From the NCBI GenBank assembly GCA_000934385.1, contig KN880511.1, positions 35,665 to 99,664 of the forward strand: DNA of 64,000 nucleotides. The letters are read 5' to 3'. Origin of the DNA: Cylindrobasidium torrendii FP15055 ss-10. Lineage: Eukaryota > Basidiomycota > Agaricomycetes > Agaricales > Physalacriaceae. Under the pieces are notes generated by a model. That model was not told the DNA's origin. It did no database searches and saw only the letters and a program-made list of their open reading frames with translations. Both the position numbers and the translations under genes were made by a program. The number at the start of each line of letters is the position of its first letter. Position 1 is the first letter of the stretch. Positions 1-11,329 of the stretch are shown here, piece after piece.

Positions 1-1164
1 CAATGGGAGAGCCACAATGTCGGCCGGAGTTTGTTGCAGGAGATAGCGCTTTCGTCGAGTTTGAGGAGTTGAGGCATCCTATGATTGCAATGGGCACATC
101 GAAAGACTTCATTCCGAACAACATTTCGCTGGGCAAAACGAAACCAAGGATTGCGCTTTTGACTGGTAAGTGTAGCCCAGTTGGCGATGGGCATTGTGCT
201 GACGTAGAATAGGCCCTAACATGGCAGGTAAATCAACTGTCATGCGGATGACGGCAACGGGCATTGTAAGTATCTGTGGTATGGATGATTACTGTCCTTA
301 CCTTTGTGCAGATCATGGCTCAGCTAGGGATGATGGTTCCGGCATCCAGTGCCAGGTAGGTGTTGGGTATCTATCCTTGCTTTGCATGATAGACTAACGG
401 CTTACCAGACTCTCGCCAGTCGACTCTATCCTGACGCGTATGGGCGCCTATGATAACATGTTTTCGAACGCCAGTACATTCAAGGTCGAGTTGGACGAAT
501 GCTGTAAAATCTTGCGTGATGCCACTCCAAGGTCATTCGTTATTTTGGATGGTCAGTTTGTTGGGGAATACTCCAACGCCTGGGCTGACCTTGACTACTC
601 CAGAACTGGGTCGTGGGACGTCTACTTTCGATGGCATGGCCATTGCGGGCGCAGTCCTCCATGAACTAGCGACTCATACACTCCCTTTGTCGTTCTTTGC
701 AACGCATTATGGCACGCTCACGGACGACTATGACTACCATCCCAACATCAGGAACATGCACATGTCGAGCATCGTAGACGAGGAGAAACGAGACGTGAGC
801 GCTCTAGAGACTTCACATAGAAATCCTTCTCATTTTCCCATAGATTGTCTTCCTCTACAAACTCGTGGATGGTGTTGCGACCTCGTCGTTTGGGACGCAT
901 GTCGCTAATCTTGCGGGTGTGCCGTTCGAGGTTGTTGAGCGGGCAGACACCATTTCGAAGAACTTTGCGGAGAAGTTCAAGGCGCGCCTAGAGGAGAGAC
1001 AGGCCAAGACGAAGATCGCTATAACTGCACAAGCAGACTTTGCTTATCTTGTTGGGGTGGCGACGGGCAAGTTCAAGCTGCCTGAGGATAAGGCAAAAGC
1101 GGCGTTGGTCCTGAAAACATTGAAGAGGACCGTACGAAAGTACCTGGAGGCTGCGCCGGTGTAG
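1..1164 (+). CDS. MSH6: DNA mismatch repair ATPase MSH6 (3' end)
   Basis: C-terminal ATPase part of a MutS homologue, cut by the left window edge. Exons are <1-165, 213-265, 312-355, 409-551, 604-794 and 844-1164. Joining them gives the Walker A motif GPNMAGKST, then [15 protein letters not shown], the Walker B/signature [12 protein letters not shown] and the ATHYGTL switch. The RLGA-x-D-type segment followed by STFxVEL favours MSH6 over MSH2 or MSH3. In the family, MSH6 pairs with MSH2 as MutS-alpha and recognises base mismatches and small loops in the nucleus. The C-terminus after [13 protein letters not shown] is the usual helical clamp and dimerisation tail and ends at a clear TAG. No broken residue was seen. 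The mismatch-binding and lever domains lie outside the window. Confidence 0.93.
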
Positions 1165-1388
1165 GAAGTTGGCCAGTGGAAAGACGTGTGGCGATGTCAT
1201 GCTCTGTTTCGTTCTTTGTATTCTGTGCTTTTTGCTGTCCTTATATTTGCTACATACAGTCTCTTGCTAATCTAGTCGAATCTACGAAGCTGGTTCATTG
1301 ACTAACAGACACTAACACATGATCTTTACGTTGGACCTCTTCGGCGCACTGACTGATCTATATCAATACCTCTTTGACTTCGACCAGC

Positions 1389-2540
1389 ATGACCGAATCC
1401 GGGCTCATTAGGCCTGGGAGTTTTGTTGCCTGCGGACTACCAGGCTTGACTCTGCTCTTGGCCCATGTTACTTCTGACACGGCGTGGGAAAATTCTCCAA
1501 TATCCAACGTTTTCATTTCCAATATTGCCGGAGATTCGGATGCACAATCTGTTGGGCGCGTATATGCAGAGGTATCCGACGAAGAGGCTCTCGAGACAAT
1601 GTCCTCAGAGGAGCCGGGGTGCTTGTCGGGCTCCCATGCGGAAGACTGTGATACTGAAGAGGCTAAAGAGCTCGAAAAAGAAAATACCAGGCATGCACAT
1701 CGACTGGAGCTCGAAAATCAGCGACACCTCACCACAGTTGACAACATTCGACGGTATTGGGATGATATGCGCCAGGAACGTATCTTAAAGGACATCCTCG
1801 ACATTGCCCGCCTAACCCGCAACTTGGAAATCCTCAGTTTTCATTGGTATACTCCTGAATATATCGGAAGAAGAGAACCTGCTTCTGGATACCCTGAGGA
1901 CCTTGTTCTCTCCCAGGCGTTCGAGCGGTACCCGAAGCTGCAGAGGCTAACTATGCGCATCAACCGACGGTTCACTTGGACGCCTCTGACTTTCCCTACA
2001 TTCCCTAGTGTCACTCATCTACATCTTATCAACCCGGCGGTATATATGCCTACTCACCCTGAGCAACGATCTACCGTCGAATCCCTGGCTGGTGCTCTTC
2101 CTGCACTCACACATCTCCGTCTCACCGGTATCGCATGTCAATTAGATATACCGGTCCCTCCAAGAACGGTGTGGCAGAGCATCGTCGGTCGACCAGACCG
2201 TATCGCGAGTTTACCCTCCGCACTCTACTCATCCCACCGAAACTTGACCGTTTTGCTTCAACCCAAACCGCCATACGCTGCTGTCAATGTTGGATTCTGT
2301 GGAACAGGGGCGGTCGAATACGAGAGCATTTATGAGCATTTGGAGAAAGTAGAGGCACGATGGCCAAATATCCATTTGTTATGGCCGCACCAGAGCGACT
2401 GGGATAGCAAGCTCAAGACATGGCCACTCAGCAGAGCGCTGGGTGAAGGAGGATGGAAATTGACAGATGCCAAGGTCTGGATTGACGAATGGAGCACCCA
2501 CGGGAGGCAAGAAGAGGAGCACAAGTTTTGGTGGAAATGA
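1389..2540 (+). CDS. hypothetical leucine-rich/F-box-type protein
   Basis: Single open frame of about 383 residues from the first ATG (MTESGLIRPGSF). A low-complexity acidic segment (about residues 55-105) leads into a charged stretch rich in E, R and H, then repeated hydrophobic blocks such as NLEILSFHW, KLQRLTMRI, SVTHLHLIN and ALTHLRLTG. These resemble the degenerate leucine-rich repeats of agaricomycete F-box-like proteins. No clear F-box is visible, so either a 5' exon is missing or the gene has lost it. The N-terminal half looks composite, and the region 1165-1388 upstream holds no obvious coding exon. The function is not recognised. The gene lies downstream of MSH6 on the same strand and converges with the hydrolase at 2642. 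Confidence 0.55.
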   Translation: MTESGLIRPGSFVACGLPGLTLLLAHVTSDTAWENSPISNVFISNIAGDSDAQSVGRVYAEVSDEEALETMSSEEPGCLSGSHAEDCDTEEAKELEKENTRHAHRLELENQRHLTTVDNIRRYWDDMRQERILKDILDIARLTRNLEILSFHWYTPEYIGRREPASGYPEDLVLSQAFERYPKLQRLTMRINRRFTWTPLTFPTFPSVTHLHLINPAVYMPTHPEQRSTVESLAGALPALTHLRLTGIACQLDIPVPPRTVWQSIVGRPDRIASLPSALYSSHRNLTVLLQPKPPYAAVNVGFCGTGAVEYESIYEHLEKVEARWPNIHLLWPHQSDWDSKLKTWPLSRALGEGGWKLTDAKVWIDEWSTHGRQEEEHKFWWK

Positions 2541-2641
2541 ACCAGTCCCGTTATTGACACAACAAAATCATATAATTAAGCTTCCCTCTGTATACATGGA
2601 ACCCCGGCAATGACCCGCCTTTGTCAACCATAGGATGTAGA

Positions 2642-3971
2642 TTACTCGGAATCGTCTTCCTCGTCGTCGCTTGGGACGTATCCAGAATCTTTGAGTCTTT
2701 CAATCCAAGGCGACGTTACTGCCGATGGTGTGGGCGCTTCCTGACTTGAGTTGTTGGAAATCCATTTCGCTAATATTGGATTAAAGACCCTGCGAGTGTT
2801 AAATATGCATTCGCACAAACAGGTGAACCCACACTTACAAGGCGTCTTTGGCAGACTGGCAGTTCCAATGCGGCGCACCGTCGATGACCGCTATCGAGAC
2901 CTTGACGCCGCCACCCCTCAACCGCGATTGGAATTCCTGGGTGTACGACACTGGATAGGCAATGTCGTCGCTACCGTGAACGAGCTGTACTGGGCATCTG
3001 ATTGCAGCAAGTTCTGCAGCCGTCCACTCTGTTCGGTCCGTGAAGATTTGAATTGACGACACTTCAGCAGATATGAACCCTGTAGGCGAGTTCCAACGCC
3101 TTGCCATGCACGGTATAGCAATGTTAACAATTCTATGCGGATTGAGTATGCAGGTCAAGATTGAGAATGTGGTTCTGCGTACGCCTTGGCTAAGCCATCC
3201 AGTTGATTTCCATAACCTAACTGAACAACACCGTATAATGCATCTTGTGACGCTGTCTAGTATGGTTGAGAGGGTCAGAGGCGAGGCAGAAGGCTACTTG
3301 TGGGGGGGAAAAATACCTTGTCCCCAACCATGCCTTCCTTCCAGCAAGCAAGGATTTCATCCCTACCGTCGGCAACGTCTTGTGGCTGTGTATTATGTTG
3401 CCATTCAGTTTGCGATCGCGAGACAATGGAACGAACTGACTTCGGCAAGTGCAAGCGGAGAAGAAAGAAAGAGCGAAGCAACGAGGTCTGGGCGCTTGAT
3501 GGCAAGTGGTATCGCTCCAATGGTGCCCATCGACATGCCCACGATATGGCACGCGGGCAGCTTTAGTGCCTCCTACAACGTTGTCGATAATCAGTAAATC
3601 ACCCAGAAACGCCACCCGTCGGAAAACGCACCATGACCGCGATGAGGTCCTCGCATATACGGTCGTGATTGTAGTCTCTCTTGAGTGGCTCGTTCTCTGT
3701 GTACCCATGGTCCTTCCAGTCGAATGCGACACAGTTAAACCGTCTGATCTCTGGGTCTCGAAATTGGCCTACGCAAAGGTGAATGCGGAGAGGCTTGCCA
3801 GTCAAATGTCTACTTACGATCCCATACTTCCTGGCAAGTGTAGATAGGATGTAGAAACAAGACCGTTGGAAGTTTAGGATCAATTTGCGTCGCATGCCTG
3901 TTCGTGGGCGTCGAGATCGTGTAGCGCCATCTTGTTAGGCCAGAAAACGTCGTCGTTTCGACAAACAGCAT
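2642..3971 (-). CDS. alpha/beta hydrolase
   Basis: Seven exons on the minus strand: 3971-3818, 3768-3632, 3572-3441, 3385-3317, 3256-3183, 3132-2839 and 2789-2642. They join in frame to 335 residues. Visible alpha/beta-hydrolase landmarks are LPTVLFLHPIY near the N-terminus, FNCVAFDWKDHGYTE, the nucleophile elbow VGMSMG, a lid region ending AEPQDVADGRDEI, the acid strand VQLVHGSDDIAYP, and a terminal DGAPHWNCQSAKDAL carrying the likely catalytic histidine. The Ser-Asp-His triad therefore looks complete. The C-terminus is acidic (DDEEDDSE). Intron 3 uses a GTCAGT donor, but the join restores the conserved motif exactly. Substrate unknown; probably a cytosolic esterase or hydrolase. It is convergent with the 1389-2540 gene. 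Confidence 0.85.
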
Positions 3972-4793
3972 GGTGGTAGGAAGTAAGCGGGTCGATGCTC
4001 AGAGGCATCATTTATTACAGTATCCCTTGCTCAGACCCTGTGGCTGGATTCACGTACTTACTTAGATCTACCGCGCGGAGGATGGGAACCAAACCTGTGG
4101 GACGACCGGAGTTCGAACTTGGCTGTCATTGTTGTTCGTCCGTGGTGCCGCAGTCCGAAATGGTCAACACAGTAATGCCTTTGCTATCGGTAGTCCAATT
4201 TCTGAGCCCAGTTGGTCACTGAAGGGCCGTCTAAATCGATTAGTATATGTTCTCTGGATGGGAAATGGTCACAGTGATGCTGTGAGTAGAGACGGATTGT
4301 ACAACCTATCGTTTAGAATCTGGCAACGTGCTGGGAAGAGCAATGCGATCTCCTCGTATTTGCTATATCTACGGACCGACGGTCCACGAGGGAGCAAGAG
4401 CATTTCCAATTCGCGAAAATCACGCATTTGCCGCGAAGTGTACGCTGGCCGGTAGCCTCCACAAAGCCGCTACCATCCATCGGCATCACCAAGTTCTGCT
4501 ATCGACGGGAATACCCCAATGCCATAAATGGGTACGCGCAGGTTGTGTTGGCCCGAATAACAAGGCAACACAACGTCCTGTAGTAATGCTCAACGCGCTC
4601 GCAGAGAGTCGGCTTCAGGAACGAGCCCTTTCAACCGCCGAGAAACGTGAAGGCTTAAAGTCAAACCAGGTCGACAAACAACCACAATCTAATTCGAGAG
4701 ATCGTTCCCATCACGCACCGAACTAAATTCGAATGTAGCTGCTGCTTTGACAACCTGAATACCTGCTAACCCCTTCCAGACACATTTAATTCG
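3972..4793. other. intergenic, no supported gene
   Basis: Spacer between the start of the hydrolase gene and the stop of the monooxygenase gene, both on the minus strand. Open frames exist, including 132 codons at 4328-4726 on the plus strand, but none shows family motifs, splice logic or coding-like composition. It should hold the hydrolase promoter. Confidence 0.5.
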
Positions 4794-7227
4794 TTATTCG
4801 TCGCTGTGCTGTGACTTGAGTGCATAGCGCTCCCCGAAGATACCCTCCTCCATCGCCTTGATTTCTGGAGATATTTCAGCAAGCATACTTCTTGACGACA
4901 AGGAACGCACGGAGAGCAAGGTGCCGCGAAAAGTAACGAGCCGACGACAGATTGCCTGCCTGTGTGTAAGCAAAAGATATACCGCCCGAAATCAACACAC
5001 ACCTGCAGTAACCCACAATCCTTTAAAACCTAAATCCCGCCAGACGCCTGCGATTTCTCCCTCTTCGTCCAAGCCCCAGACTTGGCCGCACTTGTCAGCA
5101 ATCTCATCCCCGACGATATTGCGTAGACCGTCTTTGGCTTCTCCGATACTATATCAACAGGCTCAGTTGCCATCCATGAAGCGGTCTGCATGGTTACCCA
5201 GTGGAAAACACAACGACGTCGGCCTCGATCTTCGACCCATCCTCAAAGATGAGTTCGTGTTCAGTGAACTCTTTCAGCAGGCTGTCATTCTTCAGTTTAA
5301 CATGCCCATCAATGATGAGCTGGCTGCCCCCAACATCTAACCCTCATTGATAAGTAATTCTCAGACCGATATTAGGTTGCATACCAATGTAGTAGCCCCC
5401 ACCACGCGCCCAAGCCTGGAGGAGGAGCCCTGCGGAATCTTTGTATCCACGATTCAGTTTGAAGCCTCTTGCGCGCAGACCATCCAACAGCGGTCTGTGT
5501 ACCGATTCCATTAGCTCTGAACAATTCCTTGTGCACCAAATAACGTACTTATCAAACGTCTCCTCGACATCCAGAACTTGTCGAGGGCCAACGTACTCCA
5601 TGAGAGCGTTTGGAAACGAGGCGTTCATCTTGTCCGCTACGTCGGGCGGTGGCCCGTCCTCAGAGTAGAGTGCTAGCGAGCCAGCTGAGTGGTTGGCACT
5701 TCCCTTTGACTGAGAGACATACCACCAAGAATCCGCATTATGCCTCTGCCAGAAATAACGTACGTCGAACCACGCTGGTACATTGTGACATCTTAACCGA
5801 AAGTGAGAGTTTGACAAAGAAGAAAGCCTTCTACGTACCCACGCCATGCCGATAAAAGTCAGAGCATATATCATGTGCTACATGATGCCATTTGGTGAGC
5901 TATGCTTCAACGCGTTTTGTCAAGGGATGGGCACACCAGAAGTTCCGGACCCGACAACGACGACCTTCTTCCCAATGTAGTCATCTGCACGCTTGTGCTT
6001 GTAAGAATGGACCATCACGCCTTTGAACTTCTCCTTTGCGGGAATAAGAAGATATTCGGCCTGTTGAAATGGATTCACTCACCATGCCAGGATACTCTGG
6101 GATCTTGATATTTCCAGAACTCGTTGCTGCAAGCCCAGAGGCGCTCACGAGGTGGTTCACGCGCAAAGTACGCTCGCTCGTGCCTTTGCGTTGGACCGTT
6201 ATGACCCATTTCCCATCTTCCTCCCGCACCACTTTTTTGACTGTAGTTGACATCCAGACATTCAACTCAAGGGCTTCTGCATAGAACTCCAGCCACCCAG
6301 CGAACTAGGTTTCGTGAGCTTTATGCTGAGATAAATGGGAAAACAAACTCACTTTGCGAGCGGGAGAAAATATGGGCCAAGTAGAGGGAAAACTGGGTTA
6401 AGAGTGAACAACAGTAAGCCCAGACGGTAGGACACGTACGGCAGATAAGGCATGTGGTCGTACCCTTTTAATGGAGTGTCAGCGCAAGACCATCTAAAGA
6501 GTGAAGACGACGTACAGACGGTGTCGTGCAGACATAGCGCATCGTATCGGCTGCGCCAGTTATCACCGACTCTCTCATTCTTGTCGACAATGAGGACGTC
6601 CACGCCAAGGTACTTGAGCCTCGCTGCGGTCATAAGGCCAGTCTGTCCTGCTCCGACTATCAGCACAGTGGGGTCGCGGTCCTCGAAAGCTATTTCCTTC
6701 TGGCGTTGGGACTCCCACAATCCATGGTTCGGATTGGCGTTTCGAAGGTGCCCTGTTTTCTCAGGGAAGCCTTCGAGTTCATCAAGGTCCGTAAGAAGGC
6801 AGTGGCAGCGCCAGACGCCGTCCTTTTGTGGTACTAGGCGTACAATACTAGACGCGGTACCTACGTTGTTGACTTTGAAGGTGAGAGTGAAGTAGATCCA
6901 CGCGGTGTCGGGATATGGACGTTGGAGGGCGGCGTCCTGCGGTGAACTGAAAGCGGACACCGTGTTTGGGCCCACACGGTCCTTGACGAAGTGTGCGATC
7001 TTCTCGATTCCCACGAATGTCCGGAAATCCCAAGTAAGGGCAAGGAGGTCGCGCCAGTATGCACCTTCAACGAAAAGAGCGGTGACCGACTCGGTGTCAC
7101 CAGCGGATAGGGCCTGTGTAAAAGACGATAGCCATTTCGATGCGATCTGATATGCGTCAACTTGGATATCGGCAGGAAAGGGATCTATGCCCAGTTTTTC
7201 GAAAGTGGGTACGCCAGAGCCTGTCAT
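4794..7227 (-). CDS. NTF2-like/flavin-containing monooxygenase fusion
   Basis: Multi-exon minus-strand gene with about ten short introns, encoding roughly 620-640 residues from MTGSGVPTF. Residues about 25-160 look like an NTF2/SnoaL-type domain (ASKWLSSFTQALSAGD, then TALFVEGAYWRDLLALTW). Next comes the FAD Rossmann motif VLIVGAGQTGLMTAARL with GVDVLIVDKNERVGDNWR, then the second dinucleotide motif KVVVVGSGTSGAHD for NADPH. The latter is restored by splicing out an intron just after GSGTSG. The DVVVFSTG-type strand follows (near 5160-5190), and the protein ends YALKSQHSDE. All joins examined keep the frame, so the gene looks intact. The family oxygenates N, S or carbonyl carbons using FAD and NADPH; the substrate cannot be told. 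A role in secondary metabolism or detoxification is inference only. Confidence 0.88.
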
Positions 7228-7886
7228 AGTTCGAAGGAGAGGGAGAGAAACAGATGAGGAAAGCTTGGACTTATGAGTGGAAGGAGAGAATTAAAAAAGG
7301 AAGCATCCTCCCGGTATTTCAGCCGGAATACGAGTCCACTATTGGGTTCTGCGCCCTCGAAGTGGACATGCTAACCGTGGTCAGAGGTCAGGCGATTCTA
7401 TATGACTGGTGGAATGTAATGGCATGACAAAGTGATACGCATAATCTCCGTGAGAAACAGCCCCGTTAGGAGAGCAAACAATCAGCGTGAGATTTTGGTG
7501 AGAACGCTAGGTGAGAGTTTTGGGTAGAAAACGGTGACTGATGTGACGCGTGATGCCGAGCTTGAGGTGAAATCGTGTGTTCGATTCACTCTCGTTTGGT
7601 CAAAAATTGTGGACCGTTTTCGCTTCCCCCAGTTTATTTAATTTTGCATCAGAGTGCAACTGTAGAGCATTGAGCTAGCCATAAAGCCTGAAATATCAGG
7701 ACACCATGTTCAGCGCATCCAGTGTCCATCTGTTACTTACTGACGAATTTTGTCGCCGCATTTCCTACATTATTACTAATTGACGGACGCCGTAATTCTG
7801 GAGAGATAGAAGCACACGCAATCACCGACCTAGTGGCGAACAAAAAGTATCTTTTTAGAAGATGTACACACAACAACAAGTACTAG
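7228..7886. other. intergenic, upstream region of the monooxygenase
   Basis: A 659-base spacer between the monooxygenase start and the UTP14 stop. It contains AT-rich stretches (for example around 7620-7660) but no gene, RNA or repeat that I can support. Confidence 0.5.
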
Positions 7887-10800
7887 CTAAAACAACTTAT
7901 TCAACGGGTCAATAACAGTGCCCATTTTCTTCGTGACCTTGGGCATTGTCGCCTTCTGGAATCCCATCCTCGTGTTCCACTCCTTCCCAACCGGCTGCTC
8001 CAAGCTCCTCTCAAACTGCGCCTTGCTCGTGTACGGGTAAGGCAGGTCACGGACTTGGTACTTCGCCGCCTTCTTGTCCACTCGCTCGGAAATGATGACA
8101 TGTCCCTTGCCGTAGTCCTTGCGCGACGTAGCGTCGATACCAGCAATTTTCTTGATGAGGTGTGGCTTGGGTTTAGGCGCTTGCGTGCCATTGCCGCCCC
8201 AGGATCCCTGTGAGTGTGTTAATTGCTAGCGATGAGGACGAGACGGAGCCATACCCATCCAGGTAATGTTGTGTCAATTTCTGTGGGCGCGTCGAGCTCC
8301 ATTTCCCGCTGTTTCAATTCTTGGAAATCCTGTGGACCACGTTAACACGCGGGGACTCAAGAGTAAGTGGCGGCAGTACTTGTACAACATTGTCGCCCGC
8401 AAAGGCCCTCGACACAAGGTCGCGCTGTTCAAAGGCCACATTCTTCCCCTTCCCCTTCCCCTTCATATCTAATTTGCGCTCCTGTAGCGTGACTTCCTCA
8501 TTATCGTCGTCATCGGCTTCCGCTTCTGTTGGTGCTTTCGAGGCAAGGTTCAGAACATTGTTCACATCGATGTGGACAACGGCATCGTCCTGCGCCTTAG
8601 CCACGCCCACCGACGCCTTCGCCTGCTTCTTCTTGAGCTTGTTCTTCGCCTTGTCAGTGGCCTTGCTGTCCTTGGAAATAACAACCTCGTTTTTCTTCTT
8701 CGCAACCTTGGCCGTGGATTCTGCAGGATCGAGCCATGGATTTGCGCCATCCGCGGGTATTGAATTTGAGGCTTCGGGCAAGGCCTTTGACGATGAGGCT
8801 TTTGGTTGATCGGCCTGTGGTCAATTCAGCATAGGCCATTGCAAAAATATGATGAAAGCTTACAGTCCCAGGACGGTAAATGGCACGGCCGCCAGCTCTT
8901 GTTACCGCAACACCACTCGAAGGTTCGGCCTCTCCTGCCGCATCCTCGATACCGTTCATTTCCTTCACGAAATCGTCCACTTCTTTGTCCGCCTCGCCCT
9001 GCTTTCTCGACATGGCATCCGTCATAAACTTCATTTGCCAGACGCCCTTCGCTGTGCCCTCGTTATTGGCTGCCGCATCCTCATCATCCTGCTTTAACCT
9101 CTCCAACTCATCAAACGCCCGCTGACGAATCTCCTCGTCGTCCAAGCCATCGTCACTGTCGTCGCTCTCATCGTCCGAGCCCTTGCCCTGGATCTTTCGG
9201 CGCAGTGTCTCACCCTTGGCCAGCATTTCCTCAATTGCCGCCCGACTGCCACCATCCTCATCGAACTCCGCGCGCCCATTCATTTGCTTCGCCCATTTGC
9301 CAGTATTCTTATGGCGCAGCGTCGCACGCTCCCTAGCGCGCTCAACCTCCCGCTTCAGGTTCGAACCCTCGTCGTCGCTATCCTCCTCATCTACCTTCTC
9401 CCGTTCCCTGCGCCGAATCTTGCGGTACGCCTTGCTCTTGATCTTCGCCACCCGCTTTGCCTTGACGTCCGCGCGAAACATCAACTCGCGGTTCCGCCGT
9501 AGCTCTGCACGCCGCGCCGCTACTTCCTCGACGCTGAGGCTGCTACCCTTCAGCATATTCTCTTCAGTTTGCACGATGTCTTCGTCCCGAAGCTTGGCTG
9601 ACTTGAGCAACCGGTCGACAGACGACTCAAGCTCGGTTCGTGGCTGGAATTTCGCTGCAAGTTCAATAGCAGAGGTTTTGCCTTCAGGCTGGGCTTGCAG
9701 AGGAAAGCTCAAGTGCTCGGCCTGACGACTGGAGTCAGTACAATAGCCTGCCGGGGTAATGAAGATTATACCTCTTGGATACGCTTCATAGTCGCGCTCC
9801 ATTTGTCAACCTCTTGTTTCGTTTGCTCGTACGCCGCCTCACGGTCGAGACGCTCCTGTGCACGGGTTGGGAGAGGAGCATTCAATGTACGAATCTTTGA
9901 CGATTTGAGTGGTTTGGTTGAATCCTTGAGTGCTTGTAAGGCTTCAGGTTGAGACGCCAGTGGTGCAAGGAAATCATCGAGAGCAAGCTTCGAGCCTGGA
10001 ACAAGGATGAGAGAACGACTTGGGGGTATTGGTTGGCAACATACCAGTAGTATGAGGACGGTATTCGTTTTCTTCGCCTGTTTCGCCTGTCTCCTTCAAC
10101 ACCCTCCGCTTTCGCGCGGGCTGAGATGGTTCAGCGGCAGATGGACCGGCTTCTGATTTGCGTTTGCGACTGGGGGCGGAAGGGAGAGATGAGACGAAGG
10201 AATGCAAGTTGTCTAATGCGTCTGCATCGACATCTTCGTCCGAAGCAGCGAGTCCATCATCTTCCGTGATAGCATCGTCCTCGTCCTCTTCTTCTTCTTC
10301 ATCGTCAGAGTCGGAAGCAGCTTCCGCAGGGGGAGGGGCTGGACGTTTAGGTGGTTGTCCATCGTCCTCGTCCATTGGATCTCCACGGCCATCGAGGACG
10401 TCCAGAACATCAATGAACTCGTCGTCTTCGCCGGACTCTTCAGCATCACTATCTTCCTCCTGCTCCTCATCACTTAGCTCGGCCATTTTCTCGTCCTCCG
10501 AGTCTTCATTGAGATCAACTTCAGGAAATCGCACGGTGTTGGTCTTGGCTTTGGCTTTGGATGGCTTGCATTGGGATTAGCACAGACTTGAACGCAGGGA
10601 GTATTGTTACGCACCAAAACTTTCTTGAAAAAGCCTGCATACTGGTCATCGTCACTCTCGTCAAACGCAGCATCACTGTCCAAATCCTCATCATCCGCAC
10701 TATCAATTTGCTCGTCGTCCTCATTCTCTCCAATGAGCCTTGCCCTCAGTTTCGAACGCTCTTCTTCGTCATCCGGCACCCCGCCAGAAAGGTCCTCATC

Positions 10801-10971
10801 CCGGTCCAAATCCATGCCGATTTTGGCACGCCGTCCAAGCTTGCGGGAATCCGTCGAGAACTCGTACACATCATCCAGCTGGTTTTTCGGCTTTTTCGCG
10901 AGTCGTAGGGCATATCCCGAACGCGCCTTTGAGCTCGAGGCCTTGTTGAACTTTGAGGAGTCGCGCGCCAT
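7887..10971 (-). CDS. UTP14: U3 snoRNP component Utp14
   Basis: Seven exons encoding about 920 residues, starting MARDSSKFNK at 10971. The N-terminal third is strongly acidic and disordered (DDEEERSKLR, EDEKMAELSDEEQEE). The central Utp14 core has LPTRAQERLDREAAYEQT, the basic run RREREKVDEE, and ATLRHKNTGKWAKQM. The C-terminal signature is complete: GSWGG, VIISERVDKKAAKYQV, DLPYPYTSKAQFERSLEQPV and WNTRMGFQKAT. In the family, Utp14 belongs to the small-subunit processome and stimulates the helicase Dhr1 during 18S rRNA maturation in the nucleolus. Introns lie near 8213-8260, 8335-8390, 8816-8860, 9724-9770, 10005-10045 and 10565-10612. Apparent antisense frames across it are composition shadows. 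Confidence 0.93.
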
Positions 10972-11329
10972 GGAAAACGGTAAAGTGGTGGTTACTTGGC
11001 AAAAAACTGTGATCGACTGATCGGTGTCAATAACCAACAATGAATGCCATATTGAAGGCATCGTTGTATGGCACTACATAGTCATCTCGTATTTTTGTAG
11101 ATTTCCTACCAATTCTGAAACAAAATTTACGGTTGAAATGCATTCATCTTCGTTGCACTGTGAACCTCCAAGGCCGGGGGCGCTTCCGATATTATATACA
11201 ACACTGGTTCATTCCATTATATAACCAAAAAGTCCTAGTCGCTACACGAGAGGCGTTGGAGCCCGTCGACGACGAGCCTCCCATCACAGCGTTGGAGCGG
11301 TGACGGGGCGCAGGGAGGGTGCCAATGGC
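10972..11329. other. intergenic
   Basis: A 358-base spacer between the UTP14 start and the aspartokinase stop. It holds the UTP14 promoter and the aspartokinase 3' UTR. Nothing else is recognised. Confidence 0.45.

Noticed and set aside
3183..3441. Apparent in-frame stops in the alpha/beta hydrolase
   Set aside because: They fall in introns with a GTCAGT donor and a short GTATTT intron; removing them restores conserved motifs exactly.
4328..4726. 132-codon plus-strand open frame between the hydrolase and monooxygenase genes
   Set aside because: No motif, no splice structure, His/Arg-rich random-looking composition; overlaps other frames of similar length.
8321..10580. Long Ser/Arg-rich plus-strand frames opposite UTP14
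   Set aside because: They are the antisense of acidic Glu/Asp/Lys-rich codons, a common shadow; the minus strand encodes the complete family protein.
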